From Gentiana macrophylla (taxonomy: Eukaryota; Streptophyta; Magnoliopsida; Gentianales; Gentianaceae): DNA of 64,000 nucleotides. A model generated the notes under the pieces. The model was not told where the DNA came from. It searched no databases and saw only the letters and a list, made by a program, of their open reading frames with translations. The DNA is taken from assembly GCA_026214975.1 (NCBI GenBank), contig CM047805.1:1860001-1924000 (forward strand), in the 5' to 3' direction. Positions within the stretch are counted from its first letter, which is position 1. Every line of letters begins with the position of its first letter. Below are positions 1-11,126 of the stretch, piece by piece. Both the position numbers and the translations under genes were made by a program.

Positions 1-794
1 TATATAAGGAATAAGATCATTTACTTAGCATGAATTCATAGATGGAAAGGTATAACATTCATATTCAGGACATCTATGTAAAAAATAAATAGGCCACAGA
101 TGCTCGAATGTAAGCAATCCATACTAAATAAAAGCATTAGGAATGAGATCAAGAAAAAACTGACTACTGAATCGGCGCTCAAAGACAACTGTAGACGGGC
201 GCTCACCTCAAAATACAGCTTTGGACGAAGCGTTCAAAGAAACAAACGCTTCGTTTGACTTGAAAACCAACCGGACGGACGCTCGTTGAAAGCATAGACG
301 CGTCTGGTCCTTCAAACCGTAAGCAGTCGAAAATATTTGAATGGACTGGCGCCCAATACTTTCAAACGCTTCGTTTACTGCGGCAGCTAAAGAATCTGGG
401 ACGGGCGTTCACTTACCCGAACGCTCATCCAAACAACGAATTTGCACGATATACAGGATAAACACAAGAAACCCTAAATCAACTCAAAACAAACCAACAC
501 GCATACATAACAACACAAAGGCCTCATCAAATTATAGCACGCAGGGGTTAGACTAGACTACATCTAAACATATAATTCACGTTTCATAAGTTGAGTAAAA
601 ACTTTTTGCACATTCTTAACCTACGGTCATCTAAACACGGCAAAATAAAAACTCTCAACTTATTTATCGCTACTTTTATTGAAAAATAATTCCCGGCCTG
701 GCATACTTTTGTTGGAAAAAATAAATCGAACAAAATCGAAGAATTAACTCAATTAAATTCAACAAAACACCGATTCCCGCCACGGCGCCACTTT
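1..794 (-). other. Leader region of Athila-like element H (internal, 5' end)
   Basis: This lies just inside the minus-strand 5' LTR at 795-2248. A degenerate primer-binding site (minus strand TGGCGCCGTGGCGGGAA, 774-790) resembles the tRNA-Asp type used by the other Athila units here but has changed positions. Between about 170 and 420 there are many GACG-C-CG motifs like those in the leaders of the other units. No gag reading frame is visible; the short plus-strand ORF at 341-556 has no recognisable domain and I do not treat it as a gene. Confidence 0.5.
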
Positions 795-2248
795 TGTTGG
801 GGAGATTTTGCATCATAAAACAAAAGAAAATTTATAAAACCTATACTACCATGCAAAACTACCTCCTAACCGGCCGAATACCGGGTAGTTGCTAGTAGTA
901 AAGTTGGATAAATACGGTATCGATCCTCGGAAAAGGGATGTAGAATCTAATTTCACTAATTCCTATCAATTGCTACTCAAAGAACGAATAAACAAAAGAA
1001 ACGAAAGAACAAAACATAAAAAACAGAAAAGAACAATCAAGATAAATCTAACCTAAGAAACATAAAAACAATCTAAACTAAAGACATGGGGTCAAACATT
1101 GAACAAGCCTAGTGATCTCAATTCTAGTAATCTCATGATTTTAATTCAGTTTATGGTTTCACCCTTTCACGAGACACAAATCCCTAATCTCTTAGTGAAC
1201 TTATCTCTCAAGCTATGAATCCCTAATCTCTTAGTGAATTCAATTATCGATCTCTCCTTTTCCGAATGTTGAGATCGATTTACCAAACAAAACTCGGTGT
1301 AGATTCAGGTTAACTCTCGTATTTTAGAATCTAACAACCTAGATAATTAATCGATTAATTTGTCATCATTAATGATTAAAGATCCTATCTTTCTATGGTG
1401 ATCTAACGTTACTCAACTTCCGTATGTTGTAACTATCAATAGAGAACTAATTTTCCAATCTATTCTCATGGCATCATAAGCACAAAGAAAGATACAAAAT
1501 AAATCAACAATCATGAAGAAAAACTGGAATTGAATTAATCAAAAAGAACTCACATAGTTTTGAACAAGGATTGATCCATGGAAACGAAAAACATCTAAAC
1601 TACTCCTAATCTAACCTCGGTTCACCCGAGCACAAGGCTCGGGTGACCGGCCTTCAAATCTCCAAGGTGCGGCTGCTGGCCTCTCTTTTGATATGAAGAA
1701 ATTTCGAATGAATTTAGGGTTGGGGCTGCTTTGTGCTTTAAATAGAAAATCGAGGCGGTTGCTCTGAAGAACCTAAGTCGGTTTCAAAGAAAACGGCGGT
1801 GGACGCCCGTTCACTCAACCGGACGCCCGCCCGGGATGCTTGACGGAGATCGGACGCTCGTTTAGCCTTGTCTGAACTCTCTCGTATGTAAAATACGATT
1901 CTCGACGCCTGATCTTTATCCTTTTCTTCCGCCATCTTTATCCTCCTTTCTCTCATCTCTATCTCTTCAAAATCACTTCAACTTCGATTTTGACTCTTCC
2001 AAATCCTTTCCCAAGTTAAAGATATGTATCTACACACATCGAAAACATACCAAAATGTAACACGATTCCAAAACAACATAAAATCACCAAATAAACATAT
2101 AAATCGATACGTTTTCATATTTAACCATTAAAAACACCATTTACTCAATATTTACATACATAGCTCAAAATCTATGAAAATCATACGAATGTAAGGGAGA
2201 TTGATATAGAAAATATCTATAAAAATCTTTATAATTTAGCCCTTAACA
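795..2248 (-). mobile_element. Athila-like LTR (element H, 5' LTR)
   Basis: The minus strand reads TGTTAAGGGC... to ...CTCCCCAACA, matching the TGTTAAGG start of the other Athila LTRs in the window. It is 1454 bp long, with the primer site immediately inside at 774-790, so it is the 5' LTR of a minus-strand element whose body continues off the left edge. A weak TATA-like stretch is near 1738-1745. The right flank is internal sequence of copia-type element G, so H inserted into G. Its partner target duplication would lie outside the window. Confidence 0.7.
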
Positions 2249-3687
2249 CTCCTATGCAGTCTATTACACATTCTAATGATTCAGAAAAACAACAAATCAT
2301 AAGGCTAAGGCTCCCACTAGTTTATCGGTTCCAAATACCGTCTAACTAGCAACACCTTATGTATATGATTTTCCAATTTTTCAATTTAGAAATTTGTTGT
2401 GTAATTACACTTTTAAAATTCATTAAATGAATTTATCTAATAGTCCTATATCATCTTTTGTAAACTAAGCATGGTCGTCTCTCGTTCAACACGAGTGACA
2501 TCCGTGACATACCTATACTATGTCACTTAAGTTTTTAAAGGCTCAAGAGAAAAATCTCTTCCGAAAAATTAACTACATTCTTTTGATAATTTACAACGTA
2601 CTTGTTACTTTCCACATTTTTAATGAAGTCCTATTACTAACAGTTTAGTAGCCTAGAGATTTAGTTGTAAACAAAATGACAGAAAGTTAAATTCAAAAAA
2701 TAAATTGTCACTACTAGATTTTTATTTTAGGAATAATAAACTTGTTTAAAGTCTATCCTACCATTCCAAGGGTTTAACCTCACACCGTACCGCCGCCTTT
2801 AGGGTCGGTATCAGTACGCTGACGGTTAAATTGAGACAATCTCTCTCAATGATTAAGCTTCGAGAATCGAACATCTCACGGGAATCAGACATCCCGGGCC
2901 TTAATTATTGATTACCTTCATTTTTCTAGCCTAGATATTTCTAAAATATCCATAAAAAATGTGACTTACTATATCAGATCTCAAAGTAAGCCCCGAGTAT
3001 ACCGCCTTTAGGGTCGGACAGTGACCCAACGAGTACCCGAAATCCAATCCTTTCGGAGACCAAGCCTTGAATTTTGATAGGGGTGAACACCATCCTTAGG
3101 GGGCCGGAATCAAAGCGGCACGTGGCGTCACCCTTCTCTCACGTGCTTGCACCTATAGTAGAGGCCGTGGGGTCAGCTGTCGCATTCCCCGCTCCCATTC
3201 AATAATTTGAAAAAGTGGTGGGTTTTTACTAATTACGGTTTCGGTCTTGATAATAAGAAACAATAAATCAAAGTACTCCGAACAGGGTCGGTTATGTAGG
3301 CAAGCCTACGCCGTCTTATTTGTTGGAACATATGTGACAGTTCAGGCTGATCCGGCAAGAGAAGCCCTGTTTAGCCCGAAGGCTTATCGGCTATGCTAAG
3401 TCTTGTCGAACCACATACTGTAGCGTACATAACACATGGTGGGGAGTCGATCGAGCCGAAGCTCGGTTGAACTCGCCCAACCATGGTTAGACCATTTCCG
3501 AACCTGTGTACAATGATTTTCCGATTTCTAAATTATCAACCAAAGCGTAATCTCGTTTCTGTTTAAGGTAGGTTCACCGAAAACTCAAGGATTTATCTAA
3601 GTGGGATTCACCGAGAATCCATCATTAAAATCGTAACGATTGACAAAACCCGGTTCCTCGGTTTTAATAATTAGTTACTTAATTAAT
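2249..3687 (-). mobile_element. Internal region of copia-type non-autonomous element G (left part)
   Basis: This stretch is recognisably related to 45040-46450 inside element F: the same blocks occur in the same order, for example the CTCCCACTAGTTTATCGG block at 2310 and 45050, a CTCAAGAGAAA block near 2540 and 45270, the CTTTCGGAGACCAAGCC block near 3050 and 45750, and the TTCACCGAGAATCC blocks near 3610 and 46360. No gag or pol domain could be found on either strand. It is cut at 2248 by an Athila LTR and at 3688 by a TIR element. Confidence 0.65.
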
Positions 3688-3829
3688 GGGACAATTATCC
3701 AAAAGGACACATATTGGACTTAATTAGGTAATAAGGACATCCAAAACAAACACTTAGTTATAAGGACACAAATTAGATAGAGAGACCAAAATACCCTTAA
3801 TGAAGAAAATAAAAAAAAATTAAAACAGG

Positions 3830-4010
3830 GGGAAGGGATACGCTGAATGCCTAATTATTAGTATTTTTTTTAAACCTGTTGTTAACTTTTTTTTTTTGAG
3901 GGGCAACCTGTTGTTAACTTGTTGTTCTGTTTTTTTTTAAATTTCTTTTTAATTTTAATTTCCTTTTCCTGACTTTGAAATTTATTCTTTTCTTTTTTTC
4001 ATTGACCACT
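3830..4010. other. Spacer with short duplicated block
   Basis: AT-rich sequence inside the TIR element. AACCTGTTGTTAACTT occurs twice (near 3875 and 3905) separated by poly-T. Nothing coding is visible. Confidence 0.5.
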
Positions 4011-4510
4011 GTGGTGTATTGATCACCGCGATGCATCGATCAACCCCGATTCATTGACCATCGCGATGCAGTGGCTACCGCGAAGTAGTGGCCACCCCGA
4101 TGTAGAGACACCGCGATGTAGAAACGCCACGAAGCAAAGACACCTCGATGAAGTGACACCGCGATGCGTTGACAACCGTGATACAGTGACCACCCCGATG
4201 CATTGACCACCGCGATGAAATGACCACCGCGATGCATTGACATCGGCAATCATATATGCAGTGACATCGGCTATCATTTATACATGACATCAACAATTTA
4301 TGCAGTGACATCAGCAATCATATATGAATGACATCAATAATATATGCAATGACATCGGCAATCATATATGTAGAGACATTGCGATGAAGAGGCATCGTGA
4401 TGCAGTGACCACCCTCGATGCAGAGACACCGCGATAAAGTGGCCACCCCCGATGCAGAGACCATCGGGATGCAGTGATCACCGGGATGCAATGACATTTG
4501 ATGAAGCAAC
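4005..4510. repeat. Minisatellite, ~17-bp unit with CACCGCGATGCAGTGAC
   Basis: About 25 degenerate tandem units of the type GATGCAGTGACCACCGC. Variants change the first purine, CACC to CCCC, and GTGA to GAGA. The array passes into the related longer unit after 4240. Minus-strand ORFs here (histidine/arginine/glycine-rich runs) are only translations of the repeat. Confidence 0.85.
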
Positions 4511-5340
4511 ACCGTGATGACATTTGATATTTTTCCGACTTAATTTCATAAAATCGATTTTTTTCTTCATAAAATCGACTTCAAATGGCTATATCTTTTG
4601 ATATAAAACTACGATCAACATAAATCTTTCACCTTAATTCATATTTTTATGCAGTGACATCGGCAATCCATATATGCAGTGATATCAACATTTTATGCAG
4701 TGACATCGGCAATCATATATGCGTGACATCAACAATTTATGCAGTGACATCGGCAATCAGATATACAGTGACATCAACATTTTATGCAGTGACATCAACA
4801 ATCATATATGAATGACATCAACAATTTATGCAATGACATCGGCAATCATATATGCGGAGACATCGCGATGAAGTGACACCGCGATGTAGTGGCCACCCCC
4901 GATGCAGAGACACCGCGATGAAATGGCCACCCCCGATGTAGAGACCATCGGGATGCAGTGATCACCGAGATGCAGTGACATTTGATAAAGCAACACCGTG
5001 ATGACATTTGATATTTTTCCGACATAATTTCATAAAATCGATTCCTTTTCTTCATAAAATCGACTTCAAATGGCTATATCTTTTGATATAAAACTACGAT
5101 CAACATAAATCTTTCACATTAATTCATATTTTTATGCAGTAACATCGACAAACATTATGTGTAATGATATCAACATTTTATGCAGTGACATCGGCAATCA
5201 TATATACGTGACATCAACAATTTATGCAGTGACATCGGCAATCAGATATGCAATGACATCCGCAATCATATATGAATGACATCAACAATTTATGTAGTGA
5301 CATTGGCAATCAAATATGCAGTGACATCAACACTTTTGTT
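4240..5340. repeat. Minisatellite, ~24-bp unit GCAGTGACATCGGCAATCATATAT
   Basis: Degenerate tandem copies alternating CATCGGCAATCATATATG and CATCAACAATTTATGCAGTGA. The shared ATGCAGTGAC core ties this array to the 17-bp one, so they are probably one family. A block of the array plus single-copy-looking sequence is itself duplicated (separate entry). Confidence 0.85.
4373..5340. repeat. Two-copy higher-order repeat, period about 485 bp
   Basis: The block starting GAGACAT near 4373 recurs at 4857. Both copies continue through the CGATGCAGAGACACC units, the non-repeat stretch CATTTGATATTTTTCCGAC, the TAAAATCGACTTCAAATGGC stretch and back into ATGCAGTGACATC units. Differences are scattered substitutions and small indels. 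Confidence 0.8.
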
Positions 5341-5374
5341 GAACTTTTTGTCCTGAAATTAGGAAGATTTTTCA

Positions 5375-5535
5375 GGGGAAATCGAGCTTATGAGCCGCGT
5401 CGAGCTATATCGAGTACTTAGCCAGTCGAGTTCGATGTTGCCATTTTATGGCTCAATGGAGCCCGAACTTTTTTAGTCTATTCGAGCTCGAGCCCTAGGG
5501 AGTATCGACTCGACTTGGATCGATTGCACCCTAAT
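5375..5535. mobile_element. Possible hAT-like MITE fragment rich in GAGCTCGA
   Basis: The segment has several CGAGCT/GAGCTCGAGC motifs and ends (minus strand) in TAGGGTGCAATCGA, a pattern common in plant hAT MITE ends. No matching opposite end or target duplication was found, so this is a fragment at best. Confidence 0.3.
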
Positions 5536-5945
5536 GTGAATGACAGTACACTTATTTTACAAAGTTACCAATTTTTGTATGAAATTGTATATACAGTGAC
5601 AAAATCTTTTAGACGTTTTTTCGGCCCCCTTCTCCAATTCTCCCTCTTTGTCTTTTCTCTTCTATTCGTCCATGTCCATGTCCACTTCGTTTATGTCTTT
5701 TCAGTTTTCAGAAATATTCCAGACGCATTTCCTTTTTCAAACGCCAATTTCTACTGGTACTTTTACTATTATATTCCAGTATATACTACTTATAAGTGCT
5801 TTGCATACTAGCCATTAATTATCCCTCTGTGTTAATTCAATCAAAAAAGAAAAGAAAAAAGCTCTGTGTTTGTGTTAACATCACAAACAGAAATCTTAAC
5901 AGGAACCTCAGCAATGGTATCCATACTAAAATAAAAAAAACTCAG
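5535..5945. other. Unassigned AT-rich spacer in the TIR element
   Basis: T-rich sequence with a 98-codon plus-strand ORF (5515-5811) that has no recognisable domain or repeat support. I see nothing else in it. Confidence 0.4.
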
Positions 5946-6265
5946 GCATCCTTTTAAGCAAAAGAGACCCGTGATATCAACATTTTATGCAGTGACATCG
6001 ACAATCATATATTCAGTGATATCAATATTTTATGTAGTGACATCGGCAATCATATATGTGTTTCATAAACAATTTATGCAGTGACATCGGCAATCAAATA
6101 TGCAGTGACATCAACATTTTTTGTGGTGACATCGACAATCATATTTGCGTGACATCAACAATTTATGCGGTGACATCGGCCAAGAGTGACACACAATAAT
6201 ATTCTGATATCTCATTTTATGAAATGACACATTATGCAGTGACACACAATAACACCTACATTTGA
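5945..6265. repeat. Second block of the GTGACATCGGCAATCATATAT minisatellite
   Basis: About ten more degenerate units of the same family, separated from the first block by about 600 bp of other sequence. The last units shorten to GCAGTGACACACAATAA. Confidence 0.8.
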
Positions 6266-7195
6266 ATTATCGGGAAGCGGTGTGTATGTTTTTTCTTGAT
6301 AACAATAAATAAAAATAATAAATGCTAAACATGCCACAGCCTGAATCAATGCCACAGCCTGAATCCACTTTTGCTTGATTTAGCTAACATGCCAGAATTA
6401 GTAACTGGACTTCCCAAAAGGACCAGAATAGAAGTTGATGATGTCATGTTCTGCGGAAATCGAGGTTGATGTTGCAAGTGAACTTCGAGCAACAGCAATG
6501 GCCTAGTTTATCACCTTGTGTACAGTAGATTAGTGCAGAGTTGGTACAGAATTGAAGAAAGTATACTCACTATAGCTCATATTTAGCCTCTCAGGGGTGT
6601 CATGGGGTGGATGGGGAGGGGGGTCTATCCACCATCACTCCCACCTTCAAGTGCACAAAATCCAAGAATTTGTACATCATTTTTCTATTCTACATTTTTT
6701 ATTAGCATTAAATTATTATTTTAACAGATAAGTGTCTCATCCAAACACCATTTCTCTTTCTTCCGTATTTGTTGTTCCCACTTTTTTTATTGTGACACAT
6801 TGGGCCATTGTATTAGGCAAATGTTTTAAATTAAAAAATTAATTTAAATATGGCAGAAATGTGTCAGCCACCCCCAAAAATAAGAGTGGCCATTGCCGAT
6901 GCTCTTCCAAGTGGAGCAGAATAATGACTGTTCTTCTTGTTTATTCTCCCAATTATAGGACCAGATAGGTGAACTGATGGACTGTGTAAACGCCGCCGAG
7001 AGCGACCGTGAGATTTTATGTGACCAAAATCATCAGCAAGTGAGAGTTCTTTTGATTGAATGCAAGTGGATTTCCTCCTCGAGGACACTCCTTTTTAGTA
7101 GCATTTCCTGAAACAACTAGTCTACTTTTTTCAGAACAAATCCCTTGGGTAGCATTTATATGATCAAAATTTTAATACAAAAATACCTTGTAGTA
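6265..7195. other. Unassigned sequence inside the TIR element
   Basis: No convincing gene. The stretch at 6585-6905 has G-rich/C-rich borders (GGGGTGGATGGGGAGG near 6605, GCCACCCCCAAAAATAAG near 6870) that could be a further small transposon, but I could not pair ends or find a target duplication. A 74-codon minus ORF at 6864-7088 has no recognisable domain. Confidence 0.35.
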
Positions 7196-7203
7196 CCAGG
7201 AAG

Positions 7204-7473
7204 CAGGGGCGGACCCAGCCTTATAGGGGTGGGGTGCATGGACCCCACCTCAATTTCCGGACGAAGTTACTATTATACCCCTCTAGTAATATTAAAGTTG
7301 TGTATGTATATTATTTCAGACAATATAAAGTGTAAATATCCATTTAGTTCAATTGGTTGGAAGTTTTATTTCCTATCCTTAGGTCATAGGTTCGAATCTT
7401 GGCTTTTGAGTTTTTTTCCACGTTTTTTTTTTAATTTGGCCCCCACTGGAAAATTTTCCTGGATCCGCCACTG
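7204..7473. mobile_element. hAT-type MITE, 270 bp, with 8-bp TSD
   Basis: Terminal inverted repeats CAGGGGCGGACCCAG (left) and CTGGATCCGCCACTG (right) bound 270 bp. The flanks CCAGGAAG at 7196-7203 and 7474-7481 are a perfect 8-bp duplication, the size made by hAT transposases. There is no coding capacity. It sits inside the larger TIR element. Confidence 0.9.
7345..7398 (+). promoter_or_regulatory. tRNA-like pol III A box and B box inside the MITE
   Basis: TAGTTCAATTG (7345-7355) fits the A-box consensus TRGYNNARNNG and GTTCGAATC (7390-7398) fits the B-box consensus GWTCRANNC, with 34 bp between them, a tRNA-like spacing. No cloverleaf is obvious. A tRNA-derived segment within a MITE is the simplest reading; activity is unknown. 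Confidence 0.55.
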
Positions 7474-7682
7474 CCAGGAAGTAAGAGATCTACTTCCTCA
7501 TCACCAGTAGCAGAAGATGCGCGCATGCTGCCACCTCTGATATGGGGGCCCACAGCAATACTTTTATCATCAGATCCAAGCATTATTATTTTGTCCTTAT
7601 AAACAAGGATCTTTTTTGAGTGTCCTAAATGCCTAATTAAGTCTCAAAACACGTCCTTATAAACAAATAAAAATTAATTAAT

Positions 7683-8759
7683 TAACTACCACATATTAAT
7701 TAAAAAATCTTTTTAACTAATTATACGAGTTATACATGCCTAATTTATTCGAAATAAACTAGCTACATGTATGCATTGAAGTGGATTTATGATATGATGC
7801 ATGTCATGGCAATTTTCCGGTTTCTATCACATAATTTCGATCATACACGAAAAAAATAACGGAAAAGTAAACACCGAGATGGATCGTTGGTACCCCGTAT
7901 CTAAACTATTAAAAAAAATATACACAAACCCTAACTAGGGTTTATTATTTTCTAATCTGCTGCTGCTGCTGCGTTTTATCGATGATCGGACATCCAAACG
8001 AACCTTGATCGTCACGAAACTTTATGGACCTGTTCTTCACTCCTTCTACTTCAATCTGAACGGTTGGATCTTCGTTTTAACGGTCCAATTTTCTCCAGAA
8101 ATCCGCTGATCCAACTGCTGCATCTGTTTATAACTGCGGCTCAGCAGTGTCTTCCCGGGGCCGATCGGGCATCGAGACAAAACCCGATCGACCTGAAATT
8201 TTTAGGGCTTGTTAATAACTCCATGGTAGTCAATCTGAACGGTTGGATCTTCGTTTTAACATTCCAAACTCTTCCAGAAAATCGACGAACTCACAGCTAG
8301 GGTTTTTATGGCTGCTGTGCTTTTCTGTTACAGCAGCAAATTTATAGCAGAGATCTGATATCGAGAGGGACTCCGATCGACACGAAATTTTGAGAGCCTG
8401 TTCTTCAACTTTTATTCTTCATTCTGACCGGTGGGATTGTCGTTTCAACGGCTCAATCTCCGGGAATAAATAAAAAACGGAACAACAACAAAACAGATCT
8501 ACTTCTAAGAAACTAAAATTACAAAATTTCCTATACTTATATAAACGAATTTATATGAGTTTACAATAGATCTAACGAGTAAACAATATCAACCCCAATC
8601 CATCTCTTCAACCACGACAATCACAAGGCATATATCAATGAGATTTTCGAATTTAACTAAATTAAAAACGAAAACAAAAACAATCTAAACATGCTTTTTC
8701 CACTCATAGATCTAAAATTCACATACTTTGATTGATAGATCAAAGGCTCTGCTACCACT
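7683..8759 (-). mobile_element. 5' leader region of element G with three ~180-bp repeats
   Basis: Related to 46450-47515 in F: the block ATGCATGTCATGGCAATTTT occurs in both at the same relative place. It contains three degenerate copies of a ~175-195-bp unit, marked by TGAACGGTTGGATCTTCG near 8057 and 8232 and TGACCGGTGGGATTGTCG near 8426. A primer-binding site follows at 8745-8757 (minus strand TGGTAGCAGAGCC, one change from the usual copia iMet-type TGGTATCAGAGCC). No ORF of note. Confidence 0.65.
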
Positions 8760-11126
8760 TGTGGGATGTAATATCGTTGGATGGATCAAGATCCACCCGA
8801 TTACGCAGCGGAAAGTACAAGATCTAGATCTAGTCAACCAAAGCACATAAAATAATAGATCTAATCCTACGAGGGGGTTTAGATTGCTTACATGTTTATT
8901 GTGAATAAACACCAAGAACAATCCGAGATCCAAGATCCAGGAATTGAGAAGCCACCGTCTTCCGACGTGTATCTCCAAGCAACACCAAGTGGACGGTGAT
9001 TCTAGTCGCTTGACCTCCTCGATATGCTACCGGAATAATCCCGAGGATTATCCCAACTCGAAACCCTAGTGTTGAAGCCGAAAATTCTAAGCTTCCAACA
9101 CTCATGTATGTCGAAATATATGTGTGTCCTTTAGGACTGGGAGAACTCTCTTTATATAGGAGAGTAATCCTTGTCCTCCAAGAATTTAATAATTAAAAGA
9201 TAACTATTAAATTAATCATTAATTTAAATATAAGATAAATATAATATATATCCCAAACAAATTAAGATAAATAAATATATTATCCAATATTCCATTATTT
9301 ATCATTTAACTTTTGACCGTCTAAGGAGAGTAGTTCTGCATAGAGCCGCCCAAGTGTTCGGCCTCTACCGCTAGTCCACACGAACAGCTCGCCGGAATCC
9401 CGTCATTGATTGCTATTGGAAAACTCCGGTTGCTAGACCAGCCTTTTCCCCCTCTCTCAACTCTCTATATGATGCTCTCTATTTTACACAAAAACTATTA
9501 GTTCTTGGAATTATGATGTACAAAAGAGCTTGACACCCACCTCCTTTTATAATGGATGTGGCGCCCCAGATAGAGTAGAGGAGAAGAAAACGTTTTCCCA
9601 ATAAAATAAGGAAAATATAATAGATTGATTTATCTCATTTATTATAATATCTTATATTAAGTAAATCTAGGATATTATCAATATCTTATATTGAATATTT
9701 CCAAGATATTGTCAATATCTAATATTGACTATCTTTATCTTATTACCATAAATCAATTTACACATGTGTATATATATCACATATATATTACAAAAATAAA
9801 TCTATGTATAAATATATAGCCATTACAAGTGTGAACATGTATATCTTATATATATGTACAACACACGCATGCTAGCAAATATATATATAAATATTAATAT
9901 CTAATATTAATATATGGTAATACCATTAATTAAATTGCACAATCCAAGTGTATCACTTATACACATATGTGGCGCCACTTATCAATATAAGTGTTTTTAA
10001 TTAATCAACTTAATTAATATATTGTATTTAATTTATTCATAATAAATAAATATCACCATATTAATTTACCACTATAACCTTTATAGTACGAGATAAAATC
10101 TTTCCTTATTTGGTTATCAACTATAACCACATTTTAATCCGGCTAGATGTTCTTATGTGTGTGACCCGATAGGCTTCCGAATATGTTGGCCGTAGACACA
10201 AAGTGAAAATTGCGAAAATGTCCTTCATGCCTAACGATCACGGAATAGCGTCTAGCAACACACCGTGACCCCCAATCATCGGAAGAGTCAAATGCAATGA
10301 CTACTACCTTTCATGTGAAACAATTACCGTGTAACTTACAATCCTATCGCTGTAATAATATCCATACGGTCGTACGTCGAGTGTCAAACATTAATGACCG
10401 TATCTTATAATCTAGATATCACTCTCTCTTGAAGTAACTCGTTTACTCCCACTTTGTAAAGATTCACGAGAGTAAGACATTCCTTATAAGAAGGCCATTT
10501 CGGATATTCGATCTCAATCATAGGATACGCGATTCCCAGACGACGAATCATGTATACTCCGCATGCTTCAGTATCACACCCAATCACTACCGTAGGGGAA
10601 ACCTCAATAGTGTCAAAGCATGACAATCCATACCGTGATGCCATGAAGACTCCGGTCCAAAGGATAATTACACAACCGCCACATAGTGTGACACTTAACC
10701 GTGTAGGTGGGTCAGTCTAACGTACGCATTCTCTAATACACGTCCACGTACAGTCCAAGTGTCTCTACACTTCGATAGACGAGATCTATCCCTGCCCTCA
10801 AAGACAGAAGACATCTAATACGTGCTAGTCTGTTTATACTATCAATGCCCTGCTTAATAGTACATCAGCCTAGAGACATTTAAGTATCAAACTTATTAAA
10901 GTAATTAGAGATCTCATCAACCATAATCGCCTATCATGGTTTCTCTATCACAGCTTAATACTAAGGACGTTATCATATAACAATTCATAATTGGTTCTTT
11001 AAAAGAACATATATATGACAGCAGAAAAACCATTTAATATATGTATAAACATAAAGAAATAGTAGAAATGATCCGACCCGGTCGGATCCGGTCCAACTCG
11101 ATTGGGTTTAGGACACTATTTCAACA
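8760..11126 (-). mobile_element. Copia-type LTR of element G (5' LTR, minus strand)
   Basis: The minus strand reads TGTTGAAATAGTGTCC... to ...TACATCCCACA, with the primer site two bases inside the low-coordinate end. Length is 2367 bp. Core promoter: TTTATATA at 9151-9158 (TATATAAA on the minus strand). The ends and the GAGGGGGTTTAGATT segment near 8870 resemble the LTR of F, so they are related but diverged families. The LTR is AT-rich at 9180-10130. The minus ORFs at 10405-10644 and 11292-11474 come from the same duplicated non-coding stretch. Confidence 0.7.
9151..9158 (-). promoter_or_regulatory. TATA box of the G LTR
   Basis: Minus strand TATATAAA within CTCCTATATAAAGAGAG, the same context as the TATA of the F LTR (CTCCTATAAAAGGAGAG). 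Confidence 0.5.

Larger units (their letters stand above)
3688..7673. mobile_element. TIR DNA transposon, non-autonomous (Mutator-like)
   Basis: The two ends are inverted repeats over roughly 80-90 bp with small gaps; both contain the blocks AAGGAC, ACTTAATTAGG and TTATAAGGACA in the same order when the right end is reverse-complemented. The left end begins GGGACAATTATCC; the right terminus is more degenerate. The element is flanked by TTAATTAAT at 3679-3687 and 7674-7682, a 9-bp direct repeat as expected for Mutator-like elements, though this sequence is low-complexity. Flanking sequence on both sides is internal sequence of element G, with order conserved relative to F. No transposase was found. 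The interior is mostly minisatellite plus smaller insertions. Confidence 0.65.

Noticed and set aside
4023..5055. Overlapping minus-strand ORFs encoding His/Arg/Gly-rich repeats
   Set aside because: They are open in several frames at once and are translations of the 17- and 24-bp minisatellite, with no other coding sign.
5515..5811. 98-codon aromatic-rich plus-strand ORF
   Set aside because: T-rich sequence inside a non-autonomous transposon; no domain, no partner copy.
7345..7398. A true tRNA gene
   Set aside because: A and B boxes are present but the paired arms and a 3' end of a tRNA are not.
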